From JASFRI01 sp050115015 (GTDB lineage Bacteria > Acidobacteriota > Polarisedimenticolia > CBDVAL01): DNA of 9,431 nucleotides. The translations under genes were made by a program, and so were the position numbers. The stretch is from NCBI GenBank assembly GCA_050115015.1, contig JASFRI010000154.1, forward strand, positions 1 through 9,431, written 5' to 3'. The notes beneath the pieces are model-generated. The model was given only the letters and a program-made list of their open reading frames with translations, made no database searches and had not been told where the DNA came from. Shown here piece after piece: positions 1-5,377 of the stretch (position 1 is its first letter; each line of letters starts with the position of its first letter).

Positions 1-629
1 TGGGCGAGTTGATGCGCCGCGGCCGGCCCGGGGTCCCGCAGCGCGCGACTCATCACGAGGGAGCCGCCCCGGTGCTCCTCCGTCGATCCCGGTGCCAGCG
101 GCGCGGGGACCACGTAGCCCGAGATCCCCGGACCGGTGTCCGCCACGTAGACATCGATCCAGGGGTTGCGCTCCGCGACCCCGAAGCCGAGTCCGTCGAG
201 CAGGTCCACCGCGGCGGCGAGCGCCTCGCCCAGGCGCTCGACATAGCGGGGCGCGGGCCCCCCGGCGGTCTCCCCCTTGCCGAGCGGGATACGGTGCGGC
301 GAGGCGGCCTCCGTCGTGAAGTGGATCCGGATCCCCGCGGTGCCCGCCCAGGTGCGGTTTCCGGGCAGGTCCGGGAGCTCGAGCCACGGGGCGACCGCGC
401 TGTCGTGACCGGTCTGCACGGCGCGGAGCAGCACCGGCGACAGGCAGTCGATGGGGTAGGGCTCTCCCTCGAGCGCCGCATCGAGGCGCTCCGGGGGCGC
501 GGTGACTCCCCGGGCCGCCGTGGCCTCGAGGCGATCCAGCATCCGGGACAGCGAGACCGCGAGGACCGGGGGGGCCGTCGCCGCGGCCAGAACAACGACC
601 AGGAGGAGAGGTACGAGACGACGGCGCAT
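1..629 (-). CDS. Secreted MXAN_6640-like putative zinc metalloprotease, 3' part missing
   Basis: An open frame starts at ATG 629-627 and runs 209 codons without a stop to the window edge, so only the N-terminal part is present. Residues 1-25 form a signal peptide: three arginines, a hydrophobic run of L/V/A, and a cleavage site near VLA-V. After a helical stretch come an IRIHFTTEA strand (100-108), a PRYVERLGEALAAAV helix (127-141), WIDVYVADTG (157-166) and a GGSLVMSR strand (188-195). This order resembles secreted MXAN_6640-type putative metalloproteases, where such a strand precedes an HExxH helix. The last readable residues are AAAHQLA and the next codon begins CA (His or Gln), which suits the first His of HExxH, but this is unseen. 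The start has no obvious Shine-Dalgarno; the signal peptide supports it. The gene has its own promoter, so it is probably not simply part of the upstream phosphatase operon. The frame is certain; the family call is moderate. Confidence 0.72.
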   Translation of the reverse strand, partial: MRRRLVPLLLVVVLAAATAPPVLAVSLSRMLDRLEATAARGVTAPPERLDAALEGEPYPIDCLSPVLLRAVQTGHDSAVAPWLELPDLPGNRTWAGTAGIRIHFTTEAASPHRIPLGKGETAGGPAPRYVERLGEALAAAVDLLDGLGFGVAERNPWIDVYVADTGPGISGYVVPAPLAPGSTEEHRGGSLVMSRALRDPGPAAAHQLA

Positions 630-649
630 GAGGGACTCGAGAGATTTCC

Positions 650-669
650 GGACCCCGGCTCCGGGGGCC
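650..669. other. GC-rich hairpin in leader of metalloprotease-like gene
   Basis: The arms CCCCGG (653-658) and CCGGGG (661-666) are perfect complements separated by 2 nt. After one mismatch the stem extends by two more pairs. It lies downstream of the 694-722 promoter, inside the expected minus-strand 5' leader and about 20 nt from the start codon. It could influence initiation at a start that lacks a clear ribosome binding site. There is no T tract on either side, so it is not a standard intrinsic terminator. In DNA this GC-rich it may have no function. Confidence 0.3.
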
Positions 670-693
670 TTGGGCACGAGAGCTCGAAGTCCC

Positions 694-722
694 AGTATAC
701 GAACCGCTTGGAACGGCGTCAA
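694..722 (-). promoter_or_regulatory. Sigma70-like promoter for the metalloprotease-like gene
   Basis: On the minus strand there is TTGACG (722-717, 5/6 match to TTGACA), a 17-nt spacer, and TATACT (699-694, 5/6 match to TATAAT). It lies in the 107-bp gap between the phosphatase stop and the ATG at 629, giving a leader of roughly 55-60 nt. This is the best promoter match in the window. It means the secreted protein can be transcribed independently of the phosphatase operon upstream. The rest of the 630-736 gap holds only the hairpin at 650-669. Confidence 0.7.
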
Positions 723-736
723 CCGCGCCGGGATCT

Positions 737-1504
737 CTAGGGCCGGACGCGCGCCACCACCGCCGTGATGTTGTCGTCCCCGCCGTTCCGGTTCGCGGCG
801 GCGATGAGGGCCAGGCAGCTCGCCTCGAGGTCGTCGCCCCCCGATTCCAGGGCCTCCAGGATGCCGTCGTCGTCGACCATGGAATTGAGACCGTCCGAGC
901 ACAGCAGGATCCGATCTCCCGGCTCCAGGGACTCCTCCAGCAGGTCCACCGCGACACTGCCGCGGCTCCCCAGCGCGCGGGTGACGACGTTCCGGAACGG
1001 ATGCCGGACGGCGTCGCCCTGGTTCAGGAACCCGAGCTTCACCTGCTCGTTCACCCAGGAATGATCGCTCGTGAGCTGCCGGAGGCTTCCCTTCCGTGCG
1101 AGGTACGCCCGGCTGTCGCCGACGTGGGCCACGGTGACGGTCATGTCGTGGTGGATCACCGCCCCCACGATCGTGGTGCCCATGTCCTTCAGATCGTCCT
1201 TCTTCTGGATCGTCTCGCAGATCTTCTGGTTGGCCAGGCGGATCGCGGTCCGCAGGCGGTTGGCGTTCGCGGAGAGGTGCGCGTCGTAGTCGAACGGCCA
1301 GGTGACGTTCGCATCCTCCCGCGTGGCGATCACGAAATCCGAGATCGTCTTGATGGCGATCTGGGAGGCGACCTCTCCCGCGGCGTGGCCCCCCATGCCG
1401 TCCGCCACCGCGAACAGCCCCTGCTCCACGTTCACCACGTAGGCGTCCTCGTTGTGATCGCGTTTCCTGCCGACGTCGGAGCGTCCGACGCATTCGATGA
1501 TCAT
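737..1504 (-). CDS. PP2C-family Ser/Thr protein phosphatase (Stp/PrpC-like)
   Basis: This 255-aa protein is the usual length for a bacterial stand-alone PP2C phosphatase, which removes phosphate from Ser/Thr of proteins using two Mn/Mg ions. All diagnostic motifs are present in order: SDVGRKRDHNEDA (9-21), FAVADGMGGH (31-40, metal ligands D35 and G36), MGTTIVGAVI (108-117), AHVGDSRAYL (126-135), the TSDHSWV segment (145-151), LCSDGLNSMV (201-210, ligand D204) and GGDDNITAVV (241-250). No catalytic residue appears lost, so it should be active. It has no signal peptide or membrane segment and acts in the cytoplasm. The ATG at 1504 follows a G-rich Shine-Dalgarno-like run, and the gap to the upstream TPR gene is 28 nt, consistent with one transcript. 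Such phosphatases usually oppose Hanks-type kinases or act in partner-switching systems; no kinase lies in this window, so its partner is unknown. Confidence 0.95.
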   Translation of the reverse strand: MIIECVGRSDVGRKRDHNEDAYVVNVEQGLFAVADGMGGHAAGEVASQIAIKTISDFVIATREDANVTWPFDYDAHLSANANRLRTAIRLANQKICETIQKKDDLKDMGTTIVGAVIHHDMTVTVAHVGDSRAYLARKGSLRQLTSDHSWVNEQVKLGFLNQGDAVRHPFRNVVTRALGSRGSVAVDLLEESLEPGDRILLCSDGLNSMVDDDGILEALESGGDDLEASCLALIAAANRNGGDDNITAVVARVRP

Positions 1505-1532
1505 GGTTCCCCCCGCCTCGGTTCCCGTCGGG

Positions 1533-2498
1533 TCATTCCGCCGGCATCCGGCGCGCCTTGCCGCCCTCTCTGGCCGCCCGCAGCTCCTCGAGCTTCGCCT
1601 GGGCGGGGTGTGAGCCGGGCTGCAGCTCGAGGACCCGGTGCAGCTCTTCCTCGGCGTCCCGGACGAACCCGGCGTTGGCGTACGTGAACGCCAGGTTCAA
1701 CCGGGCCACCAGGTAGTCCGCGTTGCACTCGATGGAGCGCTTGAATGCGGCGATGGCCTCCTGGGCGCGTCCCAGCTCGGCGTAGATCACGCCGAGATAG
1801 TTGTGCAGGTCCGCGAATCCGGGCCCGAGCTCCGTGGCCGCTTCCAGGTGGGTCAGCGCCTCGTCGTAGCGCGCCCCCTTCAGGTGCCGCAAGCCCAGCC
1901 GGTAATGATAGTCGAAAAGGTCGGGCCGGCGAAGAAAGGCCTCGCGCATCGACTGCTCCGCCGCGCCCACCTCGCCGGCCTCGAGGGCCTCGATCCCCCT
2001 GCGGTAGGGCGTCTCGACCGCGGCGATCGACAGGGAGAGCACCGTGGAGAAGGCTTGGCCGGCCTCCTCCGTCGCGCCGAGCTCCAGCAGCGTGAACCCG
2101 AGGGCGCGGTGCGCGTCGACGTAGTTCGGGTTCACCCGCACCGCCTGTCGGTACTGTTCCACGGCCTGGTCGTGCTCCCCACGGCGATCATGGAGGCGAC
2201 CCATCCGGAAACGGAGGTCGGGGAAGTCGGGCTCCAGCTCCAGCGCCTTGCGGCAGGCCTCGATCGCGCCCTCGGTGTCGCCGTCGTCCTCGGTCGCCTC
2301 CGCCCAGGAGGTGTAGGTCTGCGTCAGGTAGAAGCGGATCGTGGGCCACTCGCCGGCATCGTCGGCGTCGTCGACGTTCTCCTGGGCCTTGCGCAGGTGC
2401 TTCACGGCCTGGGAGAACTCGTTCCGGTAGAAATGGTAGATCCCCGACTTGAGGTGGTAGCTCCCGAGGAGGGGATGGATCTCCTTCAGCAACCGCAT
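1533..2498 (-). CDS. Cytoplasmic TPR-repeat protein
   Basis: This is a 321-aa protein built almost entirely of about seven to eight tetratricopeptide repeats, roughly at residues 13-45, 53-90, 93-126, 127-160, 161-194, 195-228, 229-262 and 263-296. The last repeats are the most canonical, for example ADLHNYLGVIYAELGRAQEA (229-248). TPR arrays bind other proteins, so a scaffold or adaptor role is likely. It has no signal peptide or membrane span and ends in a basic tail. The start at ATG 2498 is chosen because GGGAGGGG sits at 2510-2503 with proper spacing and the protein opens directly into helix. The frame stays open to 2618, but the extra 40 residues are low-complexity and would overlap the upstream gene. 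It lies 31 nt after the helical-repeat gene and 28 nt before the phosphatase, as expected in an operon. The specific partner cannot be read from the sequence. Confidence 0.93.
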   Translation of the reverse strand: MRLLKEIHPLLGSYHLKSGIYHFYRNEFSQAVKHLRKAQENVDDADDAGEWPTIRFYLTQTYTSWAEATEDDGDTEGAIEACRKALELEPDFPDLRFRMGRLHDRRGEHDQAVEQYRQAVRVNPNYVDAHRALGFTLLELGATEEAGQAFSTVLSLSIAAVETPYRRGIEALEAGEVGAAEQSMREAFLRRPDLFDYHYRLGLRHLKGARYDEALTHLEAATELGPGFADLHNYLGVIYAELGRAQEAIAAFKRSIECNADYLVARLNLAFTYANAGFVRDAEEELHRVLELQPGSHPAQAKLEELRAAREGGKARRMPAE

Positions 2499-2502
2499 GA
2501 CG

Positions 2503-2510
2503 CCCCTCCC
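2503..2510 (-). promoter_or_regulatory. Shine-Dalgarno fixing the TPR gene start
   Basis: On the minus strand GGGAGGGG precedes ATG 2498, with six nucleotides between its GGAGG core and the start codon. It decides between this ATG and a longer reading (to 2618) that would run into the preceding gene. Confidence 0.7.
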
Positions 2511-2529
2511 GATCCGACCGGATGGCCAC

Positions 2530-3630
2530 TCATCGCCGTTTCCGTCCTCCGGTCGTGCGCGCGACGAATGTCTTCCGCGCCTGCTGGCGCACGATCTCCG
2601 CGATGTTGCGGTCGCCACCGAGGATGTTCAGGTCGCGGTTCTGCAGGCGTGACAGGAGCGTCAGCGCCATCCCCGCCGGCGTCTTCGGGTTGCGGATGAG
2701 GCCGAGGACGATCGGGTACTTGCGCAGCCACTCCCGGTTGGAGGCGATCACGCGGAGCACGTCCTCCTTGAGGCTCCGCATCTTCACGTAGCTCTCGATG
2801 TCGCCGTCGTTCGTCCGGGGGCTCTTCAGCACGGACAGGCAGACCACGCGGTTCGTGTCACGGATCAGCAGGGCCCGCTCCTCGGCGTTCCCCTGGAACG
2901 CCAGCTTCACCCGCTCCGCCGGCGACAGGTTGATCACCTTCTGGTAGGCGGTCAGGCTCTCCTGGCCGAGGCCCTCCGGGGCGGTGACGGGAGGCCGGTC
3001 CTCTTCCTGCCGGGCCTTCCTCTCCTCCTCTTCCGCCGCGAGGATGGCCTCCTCCATCTCGGCCTGGAGATCCGCGTCGACCTCGGAGATCTCCGGCTCC
3101 GCCCCCGGCGGCGATGCGGCGGGCTCCTCGTGGAGGTGCTTGCGGATCTCCTGCAGGCGGCTGCGCTGCCCCGGGCTGAGACCGGTGTTCGCCTCGAGCG
3201 CCTCGAGCAGCTCCGTCGATCGTCCCAGCCGCACCTCGTTCCGCAGCAGGGCCTCGATCACCTCGGGCTCCGGCCTTCCCGCGAGGGGCAGCATCAGGTC
3301 GTCGGGGCAGTCGCGGATGCGGATCAGCGACGTGACGATACCGAGGGGCGCGTCCCCCATCGCGGCGAACGCCTCCGCCGCCTCCCGGGAGAATCCCTCC
3401 CCCTCCAGCAGCGCCACGGTCTCCTCGACCGGGGCGGCCCGCAGGGTCGCCCCGGCGGCCTCGCGCACCTCCGGCTCCGGGTCCCGGAGCGCCAGGTAGG
3501 CCTGTATGCGCAGCAGGTCTCCCGGGGGGAGGGGGAGCGCGCCCCGGGCGGCGGCGAGCCGCACCTGCGCCGGGATCTCCCCGGACGCCATCCGGTCGAG
3601 CAGCCCCTGGGCCCCCGGAGCCGGCATCAT
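2530..3630 (-). CDS. Helical-repeat protein with acidic linker, paralogue of the protein at 4544-5335
   Basis: A 366-aa protein that I do not recognise as a named family. Residues 1-167 are predicted helical and HEAT-like (for example LALRDPEPEVREAAGATL at 47-64). Residues 168-215 form a strongly acidic, glutamate-rich linker. Residues 226-355 are a second helical domain with the signature NPKTPAGMALTLLSRLQNRDL (314-334). That domain aligns without gaps to residues 135-230 of the protein encoded at 4544-5335, with about 31 of 96 identities by eye count. The protein ends in a basic GGRKRR tail. No signal peptide or membrane segment is seen, so it is probably cytoplasmic. The first ATG (3630) overlaps the RodZ-like stop as ATGA, which indicates translational coupling; a second ATG follows at 3627 and an earlier in-frame ATG at 3672 would overlap far more. 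A protein-binding scaffold role is inferred from fold and gene order only. Confidence 0.88.
   Translation of the reverse strand: MMPAPGAQGLLDRMASGEIPAQVRLAAARGALPLPPGDLLRIQAYLALRDPEPEVREAAGATLRAAPVEETVALLEGEGFSREAAEAFAAMGDAPLGIVTSLIRIRDCPDDLMLPLAGRPEPEVIEALLRNEVRLGRSTELLEALEANTGLSPGQRSRLQEIRKHLHEEPAASPPGAEPEISEVDADLQAEMEEAILAAEEEERKARQEEDRPPVTAPEGLGQESLTAYQKVINLSPAERVKLAFQGNAEERALLIRDTNRVVCLSVLKSPRTNDGDIESYVKMRSLKEDVLRVIASNREWLRKYPIVLGLIRNPKTPAGMALTLLSRLQNRDLNILGGDRNIAEIVRQQARKTFVARTTGGRKRR
2629..2916 (-). other. Shared ~96-residue helical module (copy in 366-aa protein)
   Basis: Residues 239-334 of the 366-aa protein match residues 135-230 of the 263-aa protein with no gap. Anchor positions include ER at the start, PR, DVL, W, YP, then P-x-G and RDL at the end. 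By eye about 31 of 96 positions are identical. The common C-terminal signature is N-x-x-(S/T)-P-x-G followed by a leucine-rich helix and RDL. Confidence 0.75.
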
Positions 3631-4409
3631 GGGGCGGCGTCCGGCGCCGCCGCAGGGGCGGGCGGGCTCCATCCCAGCAGGACCTCGCCGGGGCTTCCGG
3701 GAGCGCCGAGCTCCCGGCCGTCCAGCGTGAGCAGGAGGTCCCCGCCGTCGGAGGCATCCAGCCGCAGCGTTCCCGCGCAGCGGACCACCGCGCGCTCGGA
3801 GACGGCCAGGACGCGGTCGAGGCGCGGCTCCCCCGAGCAGCTGACCTGGATCCGGCTCTCCGCCCGGGCCAGGATCTCCAGGACGCGCTCCGGTACCGCC
3901 GCGGGCACCGGTGGCGACTCCCGCGGGGCCTCGGTCCTCTCCCCGGAGAGCAGGCCCGGGGGCAGCAGGACGACGGCCAGCGCCGCCGCGAGCGCCGCCA
4001 GGGCCAGCAGGACGGGCCAGAGCCGGCGTCGCCGCCGCGCCGGCGGGTCGCGGTGGGGCTCGTGCACCTCCAGGCGCGGACCGGAATGGGGCGCGTCCCC
4101 CAGGGTCTCCTTCGTCTGCCGCAACTGCAGGAGGTAGGCGTTGATCAGGCGGTCCGGATCGGCGCCGATATGCGTGGCGTAGGCGCGGATAAATCCCCGG
4201 GTGAACAGCCCCCCGGGCAGCGCGTCGAAGTCGTTAGCCTCCAGTGCCTCCAGGAAGCGCCGGTTGACCTTCGTCGACTCCGCGATCTCCGAAAGCTCGA
4301 TACCCCGTACCTCGCGCTCTCGCCGGATCTCGTCGCCGAAGGACACGTCGCCTCCGGAGGGTCGAGCCCGTCGCTGGGACGACGAATCCCTGGTTCGGCC
4401 GGAAGCCAT
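3627..4409 (-). CDS. RodZ-like membrane-anchored helix-turn-helix protein
   Basis: This 260-aa protein has an N-terminal HTH_25/Xre-type domain (SFGDEIRREREVRGI from residue 23, then ESTKVNRRFLEALE, GLFTRGFIRAYA, and the helix to about 97). A linker ends in five arginines (125-129), followed by one transmembrane helix (130-150) and an extracytoplasmic proline-rich stretch leading to a small beta domain (about 174-248). This is the RodZ architecture: RodZ binds MreB through the HTH domain and helps control cell shape. The C-terminal domain is only weakly like DUF4115, lacks its usual tryptophan and carries two cysteines (C191, C211) that could form a disulfide. ATG 4409 has AGGGA five nt upstream. 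A GTG at 4346 preceded by GGAGG would start the protein just before the conserved domain and is a real alternative. The frame stays open upstream to 5501, but that is shadow of the preceding gene. The RodZ-like architecture is clear; an actual MreB partner is inferred. Confidence 0.9.
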   Translation of the reverse strand: MASGRTRDSSSQRRARPSGGDVSFGDEIRREREVRGIELSEIAESTKVNRRFLEALEANDFDALPGGLFTRGFIRAYATHIGADPDRLINAYLLQLRQTKETLGDAPHSGPRLEVHEPHRDPPARRRRRLWPVLLALAALAAALAVVLLPPGLLSGERTEAPRESPPVPAAVPERVLEILARAESRIQVSCSGEPRLDRVLAVSERAVVRCAGTLRLDASDGGDLLLTLDGRELGAPGSPGEVLLGWSPPAPAAAPDAAP

Positions 4410-4445
4410 GACAATCCCTGCAGGTCGGTCGCGGTGTCCGGGCCG

Positions 4446-4457
4446 CGGCGATCGCCG
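4446..4457. repeat. 12-bp perfect palindrome in the RodZ-like gene leader
   Basis: CGGCGATCGCCG equals its own reverse complement. It lies between the predicted promoter and the ATG at 4409, a plausible position for an operator or a leader hairpin. In GC-rich DNA a 12-bp palindrome can also arise by chance. Confidence 0.35.
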
Positions 4458-4463
4458 GGCACC

Positions 4464-4542
4464 GGTGTGGTTGTGGGGCTCGCCGCGGGAGCGGCACGAC
4501 GGCGGAATTGTAGTGGTGCGGCGCAGGCCCTGCAACCACACC
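4464..4542. repeat. 10-bp inverted repeat flanking the RodZ-like promoter
   Basis: GGTGTGGTTG at 4464-4473 is the exact reverse complement of CAACCACACC at 4533-4542, with centres 69 bp apart. One arm overlaps the predicted -35 element and ends one base from the stop codon of the upstream gene. The other arm lies downstream of the -10. The position suggests paired binding sites for a regulator, or a leader structure; both are inference. Confidence 0.45.
4507..4535 (-). promoter_or_regulatory. Sigma70-like promoter for the RodZ-like gene operon
   Basis: On the minus strand TTGCAG (4535-4530) is followed by a 17-nt spacer and TACAAT (4512-4507, 5/6 match to TATAAT). The -35 is weak (3/6), which would fit a regulated promoter. 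It lies in the 134-bp gap (4410-4543) between the first helical-repeat gene and the RodZ-like gene, giving a leader of about 90 nt that contains the palindrome and one arm of the inverted repeat. Transcription from here would cover the RodZ-like, helical-repeat, TPR and PP2C genes. Confidence 0.55.
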
Positions 4543-4543
4543 C

Positions 4544-5335
4544 TCAGAGCGCCCGACGGCCCCGCGCTCCCGCCCGGGCGCGCAGCACCCGCTCCGCGGC
4601 GAACCGGATCACCGGCGGCCCGCCGTGACTCACCAGGAGCCCTTCCAGGTCCCGACGGAGCAGCCCCGTCAGCAGCCCCAGGACGATCCCGACGGGGCTG
4701 CGCTCGTTGTGGACCAGCGCCAGCCGGACCGGATAGCGGGGGCTCCACCGGCGGCTGCGCGCCAGCGCCCCGAGAACGTCGGCGGGCACGTCGGTGCGGC
4801 TCGCCAGGAACACGGCATCCTCCTCCACGATCCGGGGATTGTCGAGGAGCGCCTCCACGACTCGCGGTTCCCGGCTGCGCCGCAGCGCCAGGATCACCGA
4901 ACGACCGGCGGCGCGCGCCAGGGCGATGCGTTCGCCCAGCGTCATCTCCTCCATGCGGGACTCCAGCACCCGGACCGCCACCCTGCGGACCGGTGGCGGC
5001 ACCCGGGGGTCGTCGGCGGCCCGGGCGAGATCGCGCCAGTAGAGAAGGTGCACGAGGTTCATGGCGACCCCCCGGGGGCTGGCGGGGTGGCTCACGAGAC
5101 CGGCGCGGACCTCGTGGGAGCCGCGGTAGCGCTCGTCGCGAGCGATCCGCTCGATCAGGGCCCCCGGTGCCGCGCGGTTCCGCAGCATGAGGACGACGAG
5201 ATCCTCGTCGAGGGCCGGGTTCCGGAGGGCCCCCTCGAGGTAGTCCGCCGGCGCCCGGGCCAGCCGATCCGCGAGGATCCCCCGGGGGTCGTCGCGGCCC
5301 CGGTCGAACTCGGAGGAGGAGGTCTGCGGTCGCAT
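4544..5335 (-). CDS. Tandem-module helical-repeat protein, unknown function
   Basis: A 263-aa, arginine- and leucine-rich, predicted all-helical protein that I do not recognise as a named family. It contains two copies of one module, residues 33-126 and 160-253, at a constant offset of 127 residues with no gap. By eye about 29 of 94 positions are identical, including NP, VR, SP-x-G, RDL and RVL anchors. The second copy overlaps the domain shared with the 366-aa protein at 2530-3630. The style recalls HEAT or leucine-rich-variant repeats, which bind proteins. There is no signal peptide or membrane span. ATG 5335 lacks a good Shine-Dalgarno, and a TATAGT -10-like box sits only about 15 nt upstream, so the transcript may be nearly leaderless. 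The gene is divergent from the DUF4301 gene and is followed by the RodZ-like gene after 134 nt. It could be a partner of the RodZ-like protein, but that rests on position. Confidence 0.87.
   Translation of the reverse strand: MRPQTSSSEFDRGRDDPRGILADRLARAPADYLEGALRNPALDEDLVVLMLRNRAAPGALIERIARDERYRGSHEVRAGLVSHPASPRGVAMNLVHLLYWRDLARAADDPRVPPPVRRVAVRVLESRMEEMTLGERIALARAAGRSVILALRRSREPRVVEALLDNPRIVEEDAVFLASRTDVPADVLGALARSRRWSPRYPVRLALVHNERSPVGIVLGLLTGLLRRDLEGLLVSHGGPPVIRFAAERVLRARAGARGRRAL
4577..4858 (-). other. Helical module copy B (263-aa protein)
   Basis: Residues 160-253 repeat residues 33-126 of the same protein at a fixed 127-residue offset. Shared anchors are E-x-x-L-x-NP, AR-x-x-R, VR-x-x-LV, SP-x-G, RDL, PP and RVL. 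Confidence 0.7.
4958..5239 (-). other. Helical module copy A (263-aa protein)
   Basis: Residues 33-126 form the first copy of the module repeated at 160-253. The HPASPRGVAMNLVHLLYWRDL stretch (83-103) corresponds to NERSPVGIVLGLLTGLLRRDL (210-230) in copy B and to NPKTPAGMALTLLSRLQNRDL in the 366-aa paralogue. Confidence 0.7.
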
Positions 5336-5377
5336 GGGCTCTCGGGCATACTATAAGGACACAAAGGAGGTGAGCGA
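5336..5377. promoter_or_regulatory. Divergent promoter region between the two gene blocks
   Basis: These 42 bp separate the divergent starts at 5335 (minus) and 5378 (plus). The only AT-rich island is 5348-5356 (ATACTATAA). It offers TATAGT on the minus strand (5355-5350, 5/6 match) and TATAAG (5352-5357) or TACTAT (5349-5354) on the plus strand. No convincing -35 exists for either direction, and the plus-strand boxes sit very close to the Shine-Dalgarno. Divergent transcription from here is required by the layout, but the exact elements are uncertain. Confidence 0.4.
5364..5373 (+). promoter_or_regulatory. Near-perfect Shine-Dalgarno fixing a GTG start
   Basis: AAGGAGGTGA matches the full anti-Shine-Dalgarno complement and lies four nucleotides before GTG 5378. 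It decides the start of the DUF4301 gene and suggests strong translation despite the GTG. Confidence 0.8.

Noticed and set aside
53..595. A 180-codon minus-strand frame at the left end, and a 243-codon plus-strand frame at 9-740
   Set aside because: Both overlap the partial metalloprotease-like gene, which has a signal peptide, promoter and family-like motifs; these two are Arg/Pro/Gly-rich shadows.
650..669. GC-rich hairpin as an intrinsic terminator after the phosphatase gene
   Set aside because: No T tract on either side, and it lies downstream of the promoter for the next gene, inside its leader.
2499..2618. 40-residue N-terminal extension of the TPR protein
   Set aside because: Low-complexity Arg/Ser-rich sequence overlapping the preceding gene, with no ribosome binding site, whereas ATG 2498 has a good one.
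1638..2699. A 353-codon plus-strand frame opposite the TPR gene
   Set aside because: Antisense shadow of regular TPR codons; it has no recognisable domain and spans the end of another gene.
4448..4455. GCGATCGC octamer as a cyanobacterial HIP1-type element
   Set aside because: Only one copy noticed and the gene content is not cyanobacterial; it is simply the core of the local palindrome.
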